Shown in pieces: positions 37,531 through 51,500 of a stretch of 64,000 bases of DNA. Location of the stretch: contig NW_002060943.1 in the NCBI RefSeq assembly GCF_000150275.1, positions 8,707,070 through 8,771,069 on the forward strand, written 5' to 3'. The notes under the pieces were generated by a model that did no database searches, was not told the origin of the DNA, and saw nothing but the letters and a program-made list of their open reading frames with translations. The stretch's first letter is position 1, and each line of letters starts with the position of its first letter. This DNA comes from Trichoplax adhaerens (taxonomy: Eukaryota; Placozoa; Uniplacotomia; Trichoplacea; Trichoplacidae). Made by a program: the position numbers and the translations under genes.

Positions 37531-37870
37531 AGAGAAAAAGTCTATTGTAAGTCCTGAGAATTAATATTATGACTAAGTTGAAGACCATAAATCGTAATTG
37601 CTAGGTCATTTAGTTTATAAAAGGAAAAAATCTATTGTTAACCTTGAGAATTAGTGTTATAACTAAGTTAAACACTATAAATCATAATTTTTGGAAGGTT
37701 TAGTTGAAGAATAGTAAACAACTAATTTAAATTTACGGAGGTTATGATATTGCTAAATTTAAATTATCTGTTAAAAGGTTCCACTCAGCTATGTGATTAT
37801 TTAGTAAGGTATATAAAAAATTAATTGTAAAGCATGTGAATTATGATATTACTAATCTTAATGCTATTAG
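37531..37870. repeat. Diverged tandem repeat, ~90-95 bp period
   Basis: Segments beginning TCTATTGTAAGTCCTGAGAA (37541) and TCTATTGTTAACCTTGAGAA (37631) run in parallel for about 80 bases, including GACTAAGTTGAAGACCATAA versus AACTAAGTTAAACACTATAA. Two weaker relatives follow near 37726 and 37816. Confidence 0.65.
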
Positions 37871-38817
37871 AATATTGCTGGTATTGTACCACAGCAATAT
37901 TTCATTATAGAGGAGTTTTCAAGTTTAGTAGCATAGCTTTGTTTAGATTACGAGATAGTTCACACTTTACACGCCTTGTACTGTAATATGTGATATGTCA
38001 TTAATTCACATTAGGTCGTATATCAATACTTGATGATCCTGTAAATAGGCATAATGTAATCTTATGATCTTATATTATTCATCAGATATCTATGCTCTAA
38101 ATATTGCCGTATTAATTAGACATTTAGGTATAAATTTACCCGATTACATAAGCGCTGTTGAAATTATTATAACTTCTGGCTCCAAGGAAAGGTATATAAA
38201 AAATAAAATTATTTCTTCAATTTAGTGTTTAACGTTAAGTTACAGTCGTACAAATCACTAAATATCTGATTGTGTAATAACCGAGTAATAGTCCTCTGCT
38301 ATTACTGTAGATTTACTTACCTAACCCCAAATTTGAATTAACAAAATGGAGTAATTCCTTAACGTGATACACGAATATATTTTGCTATCATATACTGCCT
38401 TCACTGGAGAATCCCAGTCATCTACTAGAAACAGCACAAGTACACCATCTCATCCTATTAGCTACCTGCTGTACTACTACAATTAACTAAAATCAATACA
38501 GAGGAATTAGGGATAAATATTCCTAAGTATTACTTTAGATGGATTTTAGTGCCTTGATACGTATTTCAAGGCGACAATTTGTAGATCTAGCTTTTTCGTT
38601 ATTTTGGTCATAGAACTGGTTTATGACATACTGGTATAGGGCATTAATAAAATTGATGTTAATTTAAAATTCCATATTGAATAGAAAATACTATTTGCGG
38701 TAAAAGCGTTTTAACTAAGCCCTTGATCAGTTTGTTAATAGGCATAGATGGTATAACTTAGCCCAAATACAAATCACTATAGTAATGGACGATAAAGCTG
38801 ATATTTTTACTTTGTTG

Positions 38818-39585
38818 CTGTAGTAATTACTTGAATTGTCTCCTATAATTACAAAAAACAATGGAATCATTACAAAATTTTTAACTACAAGTGCCTTTTT
38901 ATTCCCATTTCATGCTCGATCATACTATAAAATTGGAATTTCAACTTTATCGCTTTAGAACTTACTGGAAATGTCTTCACATGGTTACAAAAAGCCATAG
39001 AATAATTACTAAAGTTATTAACTATGAGCACCTTTTTCTTTCCATTTCATGTTCAAGTATAGACTGTAACATAACTCTAAATATGCTTAACTTATGTTTA
39101 ACAATTTACACTGTAGAAATCTGTTAGACTCTAGCTAGATTATACCGTAGCATTATCCTTATATAGAAGTAACATATTATTATGAATCATTCGTGTCTAT
39201 AAGTAATTTCCTCCTGCTGTGTCTTAACATTATAAAAGCTATCTTCTTCGCCTATCTCATTAGTTAGTTCTGGTAGTTACACGGTAAGTTTGCACACTTT
39301 ACCTATTCTACACTACTATAGTTATTCGACTAGTCACGTCGTTACTCGCGCGATAATCTTATACGATTATTCTCTTACACTAGCTCAATAAAGATTACTC
39401 TTCCATTAACTATTCTATTGTACTTTATTGCGACTAATGCCGAACTCTCAACTTTCCGAAACATCACAGCTATATTAGTTACTTAAATTATCTTCATATA
39501 ATTACAAATCTAATATAATCATTGTGAAAGTTTCAACTATAAGTGCCTTTTTATCTCCAAAAATTTTATGCTCTATTGCTGAAAT
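38818..39585. repeat. Dispersed short repeat, three copies
   Basis: The blocks TTACTTGAATTGTCTCC...ATAATTACAAA...TTTAACTACAAGTGCCTTTT...TTTCATGCTC (38827-38915) recur at about 39480-39575. A shorter form occurs at about 39006-39055 (TTATTAACTATGAGCACCTT...CCATTTCATGTTC). The copies are diverged. Confidence 0.6.
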
Positions 39586-42308
39586 AGCAATACTGCACCA
39601 ATTTTTAAATACCGTATACGAAATTAAAAATAAATAGGGTATTTTTAGCAAATAGACAAATAATTTAGTTTAGCACTTTAATCCTGGTACTACCATGTAA
39701 ATTAAATAATCAATTAAGAAAATAGCTTCAGTTAGAAAATATATCGCCGGAGTAATCATAATTATCATAATAACAACATTTATTTACGAGGTAGTTTTGC
39801 ATTAAAGTAGTGTGTGATGTGATTAGTGTGCATTGGCAAGCAAAGTCTACCTTAGTGTAGCATAAAAATTGAAGAGGTGATAGGTTAGCTATAAACATAT
39901 GTTTTATATTGTAAGGTCAAATAAGTAAGACACGACCTTGTTGATCAGAAAATAACTGCACCATTCAAAGATGGTCCTCAAATATGCTATTTTTATTTAC
40001 ATCGATCGCATATTTATAAAATAGGTATCAAAACTCCGTCTTCTTATTTACAGTCTAATTAATACGATGTAACTTTATCATTAATAGTAATGCATGTATA
40101 TATCATACGTATACGCGTATGCTTTTGGATAATTATGCAAATTCTCAATTCTAATTTTTGAGTAAAAGTTCCAAATACTTTGTGAGGATGCCCTGATATT
40201 ACTAGCACAGCAATTATAGAACAATTATTTTGTATAAACTTGATTTTCGCCAGTAGGATGTCCATACCTACTTGCTAAGACCATCTTTGTTGATAGCTAA
40301 GATTCAAAAGCAATATAGCAACTATTGCCAATTGCAACGGCGTGTGATCTGTATCTGAAAAGAGCACATATTTCTTTTGTACAGTGAATGCCGTACGCAA
40401 CATTTTGGGGTTGAACTATCTTAGGCTCACAAATCACTTATTGCGAAATTCGAAATATTAAACTGAGAAAATCTCCAATATGACACAAAAATAGTTAACA
40501 CCTCTTTTAACCTTAATTAATGTTTATTTTGAGCCCATATGTTGGAGGAGAACCCGCTTTTTCCCTTCATGGGAACAGCTGAAAGCAGTAAATATATATA
40601 TTCTAATGATAATAAATAAGTATATCGTATGATAAAGTATGTGTTAAAATCATTACCATATATAGATAGATATACGTGTATACAGTACGGATATGCTACA
40701 TATCATATCTAAAGTACCAAATACAAATTCTTAGCATGTACCGAAACTATACTGCATTAATTAGTATCTATCGTACCGATTATATTCATTCGTCCGTTTT
40801 GTCTTTGAGCAGTACCACTAGGGCACCCATAAATAAATGCATATACGAGTAATATGTACGCTCGTACATCGGGCAAGAATCGGATTGTTATGGCGCTAAG
40901 GTTTCATAATGCTGCAGTTAATAATTATGTCGTACTATGGCTATTGCTTGCCACATCAATTAGATAACAATTCTAAATTACTAAGTGCTATCTAGTTTAT
41001 TTACATTTGTGGTTACAAGAAGTATAGAGAATGAGATAGTCATTTTTATAGTCCTATCTTTCATCTCGTGCCAAGACTCAGAGCTCAAATTAGTTACTAA
41101 TTAGTTTTTTGGCAACTGGTGCTATTTACGCTATATTTCATAATAAAATTTACAGATAGGCTGCAAAAGTATATTACTTTATGCACACTTAACTTTATTT
41201 TCTACGAAGGAGCATGATAGCCTGTATTCATCTCGTCCCTGTAGTTATTATTATTCTTGCTATACGTTTAATTCTGCGCGTTTAGTTACCCAATGAGCGT
41301 AATTTTATATGAATTCTGCTTGTTAAGAATGTAACTAAATTTAAATAATCAAGCAGCATTTTTTTCTGAGCCTACTAGAGTCTGTCCATAAACCGCTGTG
41401 AGCAATCTGTTTACTCTCAAAAGTACCGTACTTTAGAGCCGCTTAAGATACGTTGATTGCAAGTATTTAGATTTTAAAAATTCTTGCAAGCTGATTATAA
41501 CACGGATATTAAAAACACGTAAAAATGTGTACACAATGAATATTCAGGGTATAAAAGAGCATGTTGAGTTAGTACCGTGTAGAACATGCTAAAGTATCAC
41601 AAAGATACGGCACTTTATACTGAAAATACTTACATTGTTGTAAAGGTTGAATATTTGATCAATTTTTTCATATGTTATGTCATGTTTGAAAGTATCATGA
41701 CGCAAATAAGCTAAAATGTTGTGTTTACAACGTCTCCCGTATTGCTATTCAATGTAGCTGATATCATCTTTTATTTGTTTTCTTCTTTTAGAAAAATATT
41801 ATTATAGCCAATATTTATAATTGACGAATTCTTGATTGTTAACTTGAGGTCATTTTCTGACTGGGTTCGATTTAATAAATAATAAATATGGTACAAAATC
41901 TGTTCTGTAAAGAAGAAAAGGCTGATATTTACTTATCAATTAGCATAATGTTCATTTAAAACCCTCTGACGCTATCATAATATCAATAATTAATTAATCG
42001 ATTCAACCATGGGCGTAGAAATTTAAAATGCGCCGTATTACCATGCAGTAAAGCCCCTTCGAATAATGTAGTTTAGGTTACAGTTTTCAATTTTGATTTT
42101 TCAACTGAGCATACCACACAAGTAGTTCTGTTACGGCTACCAGTTCTGACAGTACTATATGCAGAGCAACACTTACCGAATTCTAGATAGTGCAAACACG
42201 ACTTGCATTAGAAAATTTCATTTTTTAGTATCCTAGTTTAATTATTAAAGTTGGAGTTCTTGAAATATTGCTATTTTAAAATTTCGGATATTAAATTAGC
42301 AATTCATT

Positions 42309-42531
42309 ATGATGAAACCCTTAAATTCAAGTTTTCTAGTAATTTACGTTTTCGTAACATTACTTGGTTTTGGAATACGAGCGCCTGTAATAGCGGTACA
42401 AGCCAATAGAATGGAAATACCGATAGGTTTGTTAACAGAATCAAGCGAAAAATTAAAATGATGGGGTGTAATGTTCAAATACTATAGGAAAGAGAATGCA
42501 GTAGATTTTATCTTTGCTTTCTTTGGTATGA

Positions 42532-42569
<38 letters not shown>

Positions 42570-45500
42570 AAAAAATATTTGATGTAAATGAGAGCAAAGA
42601 GTTTTCCGGCAAGAAATTATCTTAAATTATTAATTTCATTGCTAAACAATTTACCTTACATTTTTGTTTATTGCCATCCAATTGACAGCTAGTAACGGCC
42701 GGCATAGGTGGTTATCCAAATTAGCACTTCTATTGTAATGTTAGCACGCAGATACTAAAAGTCTAACGCCGATGCTTTAATATTTGCTCATCATAAATTG
42801 AACGTTCTTTTACGCTACTTAAAGAGCAAACCCATTCTTTAGTTTAGTCTTGATAATCTATGGCTTTACTAAGCTTAGTTCCATAACCACTGGCAGAAAC
42901 AAGATCTTCAAGTTACAGTTCCAGCGCAAATTTTATTTTAAGCATAAGGAACTGAAACTATTATTCGATATTATTAAAGATATACAGCATCTCTCTGGTA
43001 ACGAAACAAGAGTTAAATTTTTTCTTTGGAGTTTTTAATTATGAGGATCCTTTAATATTTATCAAGAGGATAGAAATGGTTAATCTTGATGCAACTACGA
43101 CATACATTAATATTGAATTATTTAAATTAGTTTATAGCTAGTAAATGTACTGCATTTTTGTGAGATTAAAACCTTGGGAATCGTTTAAAATATATAAATA
43201 GGATCAAATTTATTAAACCGAGCGGCTATCTTGCTAGATTATTTAAATTATCGATCAAACAGGGAAACAGTTGTTTGGCAGAAGAGTGTATCAAGGCATT
43301 AAAGTCAAGTTAGTGTAATAAATAAGTTCAAACCATTACTTCTACCACAGCGATTAGGCCAATTTATTGTAGTATTTAAAATGATCGATCCAACAATGAA
43401 AATGCGTAATTTTAAGTAAATCAACAACCATTACCGACAGCGAAACAGCCACAGTGCTGTTTTTCTTATGTTTATTTCGATCTGCAAGAATCATCCAATA
43501 TTAAAAGAAGATCCATGATATTAATTCTGATACGATTACTAGGCTAGCCTTATGTCATTAGACAATTGATCTGCCCATCTAACAGACCCTATAGTCTCAT
43601 TTTTGCGAGCTGTAGCAATCATTTTAAAATGGTTAAATCAAATAGCAATTTTACTGTAGTTACTAATTAAAATGTAATGTAGTTAACAGGAGTGCCCCGA
43701 AAGTAAGCATGGAGATTCCAGAATTTGTTCTTTTTTGTAATTAATATGTTTTATAGGATTTGCATAATTATTTATTCCTGTTCATATAAGAGCATTAAAA
43801 ATAGCTCAATCTTAGTTTAAATTATGCTGTCTGATTTCGAAAATGTCAACGGCTATTTTAGATCAGTAGAGCCAATATTTGAAATTATTTCACCGTTACT
43901 TCTCTTTATAACTAATAGTCGTCATAGTATCGTACATGAGATTGCACTTGTAATACAATCACGTCTATTTAGTAATATTATGTATTGGAAAACATAAGAA
44001 TTGACCTTAACAGTTATTTTAATATAATTTCTCATCATAGCTGTCCTAGCAGATGGACGAGAACAGAAATTTCACGATATCATCCAGCTAGCTGCGGATC
44101 ACATTAATGGAGATCCAGCATTTGCGTTTAATATAATGATAAAGTTGAAAATCTATAATGTGACAAATTATCAACCTTTCCTGTGTCAACAAGAAGGTAA
44201 TATAATTTATGCTACTATAGTATTGCTAACTCAGTTACACAGTAAATGTTTCTACTCATTTTAAAGCAATTTGTTTAAAAGCGCTATCTATACTTAGCAT
44301 CATAGTCGTATACAGTAATAATACTTAGATCGCAGTATTGGGAACAAACCCGACTTGAATTTTTGGATAAATTAAAAAATGAGCAAAACTGATGTTATAC
44401 GACGATATCAGACAAGTTCAATTTTTGAACGGCTTTCATAATGACATTCAATTATGTGTACCAGATTTAAGATGTAAATTATACTCCTGTTTTAATCTCC
44501 AGCACGATAGCAAACTGCAAGTATAGAATATATGGATATTTATATAATAAAGCGACTCTCGTAATAAAAATGAATTTTCGTCTATCCTAGATGGATGCAA
44601 TGTATTTCCGTTATCGTGCTTATTATACTTATGTAACATGTGACATTCATATAACTGTATATGTAAATGAACAAATTTATCCGAAATATTTTTAAGGTTG
44701 TCGTGCTGTCGATGACAAAGTTTGGGCAATTATTGGGCCTTTAACATCGAGTGATGTCGAAGCTGTTCAGTACATGGCAACATCGCTAAGGGTACCACAA
44801 GTAGCACCGATTGCAACTTATCCAGGTTTTGATGACCGACCAAGCATGGGCTATTTAGTTCGCATGTCACCTAGCGATAAGTGGCAAAGTCGAGTATTAG
44901 CAGATATATTCCAACGATTTCATTGGTCTTATGCCGCTATCATCGTTTCCAACACGGATTATGGTATGTACGTAACAACATTTATTCGTTATACATAGTA
45001 CTACAGTACATCCCGTAAAGAAATTACATAAGTACAAAACTTAAGGCTATAGATTTAACAGATGAATAAGATGAAGAGCGTTCCTTAATTTTCAGGCTCT
45101 GCACCTTTCATTGCGTTAATACCAGTGACTAATTTAGTCATACAGTAATATTTATTCTATAACAGAAATTTTTAAAGATTTAAGAAAAATAATGCTATAT
45201 TAGAATTATCTATTTTCATAAATTAATGAGTTGAAATGCGTAGCTTTCAATAATTATAATAATTGACTCTATGATAACTATACTAGTTTTAGCCGAATCT
45301 GTAATAAGATCCACATGTCACAAAACAGTTTTGCGACAAGTTTACGTAAAAAAATCTCCAAATTTCTAAAGTTGGTGGGTTTTATTGTCTCTTAACTACT
45401 CACAAGAACTTAGACGCCTTTGTTTCTAGGTTGCAAAACTATAGAATTGATTTTATTCAATGGTCTACCTAGCTTCAATACCTATCGGCAGTGGCCAACA

Positions 45501-48500
45501 TTGATAAATCATTCTACAATAATATTTATCGATATGGACATTTACTGACTGATTTTGCCTAATCGGACTACAATATGTATTCGCAGAGTCATGTCAATAC
45601 ACCTACATACTAGCATTAATCTCAATTACATTTACAAGAGCTTGTAATGTATGCAAGTATTATATAGAATTGTATTACAATACAACATATAATTTACTAA
45701 CATATTATAACTTCAGTGATTCCTACTGTAAGCAATTAATTGTAATCACCATATATAAATGTTAATTCTTTAAATTTTATCATTTAATTCTTCACAGTAA
45801 TTCGTATCGTGACACCATAACGTACGGAGATTATAATAATTTTATAGAAAAATTCTATGAATGAGAATGCGACATATTATAACGGATTAATAAGTTGAAG
45901 CCTGTTTTTACATTTTCTTGCAATATTAAATCATCCTTTAAAGTTATGCACAAATGACCGTTTTATCAGATGTAATTTCGCATTTTATCACGAAATCATA
46001 CTTATACTCGTTTAAATGAAATATTCCTATATGTGAGAATGGATAATGTAAGTTACTATAAGGAATATTTCGTAAGGAATAAGGCCAGCCGTACTGACAC
46101 ATCCTACGTCATTAGTAGCTAAAATACAGTATGAATAAATAAGCAATTAACTCAGCGTTTAACTATTAAGTCTATACCGCAAATTGTAAATAAAATTGGG
46201 ATCTTTCACGTATGATTACTCTTAATATTAGCTTTTTAAAGATATTTCTGTTCGTCTTCAATATTGTAACCTTTACATATGCTCAGGTATTAATTCGGTA
46301 TCCGAGTTTCGAAATGTTGCAGCGGGACGAGATTGGAAAATTTTAGCGTTTGAAACTTTTAATACAGAAGAAACTAATAATTTTCCGATTATCGATGATC
46401 ATTTAATGAAGGTTAAAAATTCAGGTAAACATAATCTGAGATAATAAACAATGATTGTATCTTTTTTCCCTGAATTGATAGAGATATTAAATTATTAAAG
46501 GGGCTAAAGTCATCATTCTAAGCTGTCTCTCCGATCAGGCTGCCATTGTTATAAAACGAGCTCATAGATTGGGATTAACTGGCAATGGGTTTCAGTGGGT
46601 TCTCTTCGATAATACTATTACTGAGGTATTGCAACGTTTGGACATACTTTGGTTACTATGTTAAGTATTATGATACCACCAGAAGAGTTCATACTTTGGT
46701 TTCGAACCTACCTTATCGTTACAAAAATTACTTTTTAAATTGTTTACTTTAGTTATTGCTATAACGGTATAAAATCTTGTATTTTATCACGTAATCTTGA
46801 AAGCTTTGAAATATTTGCACCATGAATAGAATTTTCAAAGATTTTTTAAATTTAAAAGTAGCTTGAGGATTGTAAAATGTCTTGAGTTCGTTTAGCAGTA
46901 GTATTTGGAATAGTTTTAATTATAATTATTTGAAGTATGAAGGATTATGAATGATAAATTAGCGATTCAAATCAATCTGTTGTCTTGAATATAAAATTAT
47001 TTATATATCAGTATCCATTGAGTAGAAATTTGTTGCTATCTTAAACCTAAATTAAAATGCAGCTTATACTAATTGTAGATCCATTCATTCATACCTTTTC
47101 TTTTACTAATTTCAAACATTTTTCAGAGTTATTTTATGCTATTTAACACAAATTTACTAATGCTCACTTTTAGGGTTGGTTGAACCTTGATCCTCCTGGT
47201 TACTTGACTGGTGCTATAGGAATCATGAGCTCCAACGATAAAGGTGAACTATATGGACAAGTTGAAACTGCTTGGAAAAGGAAATATAAAACAAGTTTAG
47301 AGGTAAATTTAACCTATGCTTAATATTGCAAAGATTTCAGATGAGTAGTTCACTTGAAAAGTAAAAACAGCAAAATTAGATTTCTAATGGCAGCATAATA
47401 ATGCATGCAATTGTCTTTATAATTTCTGCTATATTCTAGCAAGAGATCGCATAGCCGTCTCTTAAAGTATTGAAAAAAAGCTTAACGACAGTTGATCAAA
47501 CTTAATTCTTATCAGATTGATATTATACAAAAATAATTTTCAATTCGTCATAGCTATTAACTTAATATTTAACAAAGACCAAAAGCAATTTAGACCTTAA
47601 CCCTAATTAAATTTTACATATGAAACTACTATCACATTTTCATCCTCTAAAATGTTAAGTTATACAAATTTATCTAATTTAAACTCATCATTGATAAGAA
47701 ATATCATTATTATTGTTTCTAGCAGACGTGGCTACTAACTTTTTGCTGACTTCGAGTGAATAAAATAAACAGTAGCAATCTTTTATTTTTATAACGTAAA
47801 GTCTTATAATTGTTATTAGTTGTAAGTAACTGTTAGGATTAATGACACCTTTCGCTTCCAGATGATATTTAACGTATCATCACCTATAATAACGAGTTCG
47901 CAATTTTAATTTACAATATCATCCATGCATTCATGGATCAACAGGTAGCATACAGTAAGTTTGAGCATGTTTTAATATAACAAAATTGCAATTATCATAA
48001 ACCAAAGTTTTCTAAAATGAATATGGGCAAAAAATTGAAATATAATACAAGTGTGTTACTTCATTATTTTATTTTCTTACATTATAATGATAAATTCCAC
48101 AATTTAACAGGATTATTAATTATTCTAGCATCGCATAACATTATTCTGTACTACCAATAACATTTTTGTAACTACTCTTGGTGCTATTCAAACTTCCATA
48201 AGATGATAGAAATTCACAGATGTGTAATGAATATCATTTGATACAGACTAGATGTACGAATTTGAAATTATCAGCTTTAATTGTAATTTAACACAGTTCC
48301 AAGTTAACGTTGTGATTATTATTTATATCTTCAGCCGGTGTTTCTACGATATTATGACGCCGTCATAGCAATCGCCTACGGCTTAAGAGAATCATTCTCG
48401 CAATTACAAAGTATTGCTCCAATAAAATTATCATGCCTAAATTTGTCAAAGTGGGAAAATGGTCAAATATTGCTGCAAAATATTGTGAAGGTATGTCTAG

Positions 48501-51500
48501 ATAAAATTTACTTCGAACTTACAAGGAATACGTACTCTACGGAGGGTAATTTCCTAGTAAAACTAGGATTAATCTAGTCATTCGTCAGCGTCTAGTTAGT
48601 AATTGTTCTAGTTTTTCAAACCATATGAAGTTCAAAGCTATTTTTGGGCAATAAATACATTAATTTTGTTATATCTTGAGATTATGAAAAGAAAATATTG
48701 TTATAACTAAGCAATTGCTAACAAAAGTATTTCTGTAAAATACTATAAATATGTTGATTTAGATATGTATATTCCTAAATAAGTAAATTTAATCATAAAG
48801 ACGTTCATTATGAAAACTAGGCTACATTAAGACGTAATAGAATTCTTGACAGCATTGTATATTTTAAAATAAAGTAATCCATCAATTTGTTAAACAAATT
48901 TAATTAATAGTCGAAAGGCCCTGGCTCTTCTGGACCAATCCGTTTCGACGCTAGACATGCACCATACAATCCGAACTATGAAGTAGTTAATCTAGTTAAT
49001 AAGACCTGGAAGAGTGTAAGTATAGTATATATGTGCTAGTCTAGATTCCAACGTAATTTGGGTGTTAAAAATAATCCAATGTAAGCTATCACCTTTATTT
49101 CATTTATCAAATGCAGATTGGGAGCTGGAACAAAGTATCAGGTGCTACAATAAATGGGGTTGCAGTTAAATTTATGGATAATATTCATGATTCGCGTAAA
49201 TTTGATACTGGCCTGCAAGGAAAGCATTTCAATGTAACAACGAAAATTGTAAGCTATGTCAGCAAATTTAAACTGTATAACAGCTAAAATATTAAAGGGA
49301 AAATATTATGTCACAGTCATGAAAATAACTTAAGTGCGGATATATAGTTTGCGATAACATTTTGTATTGAACTCCTTAGAAATATAAAGCACTGCTTTAG
49401 AAAGCGTTATTGTTAGTGATAAAGTAAATCCTTATGATATTATGATGGAATAGTAAATGTTTCCAGTAGGTATTAAAAAAAAAAGAAATTTAATGGAGCT
49501 TGTAATTGAGAAAAACTTATGTATGAAATTGTTTATTACTTTAAATACCCGTATATGATAACTACTTAATCGTAATAACATTATTGTTATTAGAAATAGG
49601 CTGATAGCGTAGTAAATATGTTTGCTACGATTGATAGAGTATATATAATCGGAATAGTAATCAATAAAAGGTGAAGAAGAAGAGAACTACGTTATATTGT
49701 ATTATGCGTTAGTGTGTGTACTTCGTAATGATTCCAGTTACCATACTGTAAGCTAGGGAAGTAATCTTACGGATTAAAGTAAAATTTACTACAAGTGTTG
49801 AGTCGTTTCTTGAGTCGCAATTAATACGTCTGACGTTTCATTTGATTTAGGATCCACCGTTCTTGAATTATAAAGCTGATTGGGCAAAATTGAATGGGAA
49901 TGATAGATATGAAGGTTTTATCACAGATCTCTTGAACAGATTGGCTACATCATTAAAATTTACGTATACATTGCAATTAGTCAAAGATGACAGCTATGGT
50001 GGATATAATACAGAGACGAATAAATGGAGTGGAATGGTCGGCGAATTAACGGATCAGGTTAGATGCATGCAGATCTGGCGCATCATGATCTGGTAATTTT
50101 ATATTTTTCTGGTATGAAATTAACGAAGATGCCTCAAACACACTTTTTGGACGACATTGTTTTTTTCTGATCAAATTTGACGCGATTTAATATCGATAGG
50201 ACGCTGATATTGCTGCTGGAGCATTTTCCATATCTGTCAGTCGAGCGGGAGAGATCGATTTTACCATACCTTTCCTCGATCAAGGGGCTACCATTCTAAT
50301 CAAAAAGCCTGAAGTTCGCCCACCTTCAATTTTTCAATGTTTTGCACCTTTTACTGGATATTTATGGTTGTGTATTTTAGGACTTATAATTATTCTAGCA
50401 GTTGCCTTCTTTACAAATGGTTTACTTAATCCTTTTGATACGTACGGTTTGGCTACAGAAAGTTTGCCTATATCTAAATTAACACAAAATATGGACGGTA
50501 GTCAACTGGTAAAAGTTCGAGAAATTCGAGAATGGAAAAATGGCAATGAGGAAACTATTTCTTCTCTAACCGTGGGTAATGCGATTTGGAATTCCCTGGC
50601 AACCTTTCTACAACAAGGAAATGATAGAGTTCCTATTGCATTATCCGGTCGAATAACGCTAGTCGCTGCCTGGATAATGGCATGCATTGTCATTGCTACC
50701 TATACAGCTAATCTGGCTGCGTTTTTAACGGTTGATAGCCTAAGTTCAGGTATCGACAACTTTAATAATAGTAGACAACATCATATATATTAAAATCGTT
50801 TTTATTTATCCTTTCATTTTTTCATGACTTATGTTTAAGTATTTTTTGACGTTGTTCTTTTTATATGCTTTCATAGATATCAATTCAATCCAGAAGTTAG
50901 CTTCTCAAAGCAAAGTCAAATATGGAACAGTATCTGGTAGTAGTGTACACAACTTTTTTCGGCAGACTAGAATAAGCCCATACTATGAAATGGCAAGCCA
51001 TCTAGTCAATGTTCCAAGTACGGAAGTGGGCGTTAATAAAACTCGACAAGGAAATTACGCATTTTTATGGGATGCAGCTTTACTGAGTTACTACAAGAGT
51101 AAATACTGCAATCTAATAACCGTAGGCCAAGAATTTCGTAAAGATGGCTACGCACTCGGGCTCCGGAAAGGATCTCCATTCACTAATGAAATTAGCATTG
51201 AAATTTTAAAATTAAGACAAAGTGGTTATGTGGCGAGTAGGCTTAATGCATGGTTCGTCTAAATATAGTAAATTGATAATGAAAGATAATGCAAAAATTG
51301 TTGCTTATCAGAAAAATTACCATACACTATAGTTTATTAGTAAAATTTTTATCTAATAAGTTACTTGCCTTCATTAAAATCTTTATAGGCATGTATAATT
51401 TACGACAAATTACCACTACGCAGTAGACTGCTATTAAAATACGGTATAGACACTACCGCCTATCAGTAAAAGTATTTTTAGCTAGTTATTCATCTTTCTT

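Larger units (their letters stand above)
36058..42308. other. 6.2-kb intergenic spacer between receptors A and B
   Basis: No exon series was found on either strand. It holds the 3' flank of receptor A, an LTR-like segment near 37200-37460, a tandem repeat at 37530-37870 and a three-copy dispersed motif at 38820-39585, each listed separately. The rest is AT-rich and featureless to me. Confidence 0.5.

Noticed and set aside
50502-50693. Minus-strand frame opposite the receptor B pore exon
   Set aside because: An antisense shadow of a strongly conserved coding exon.
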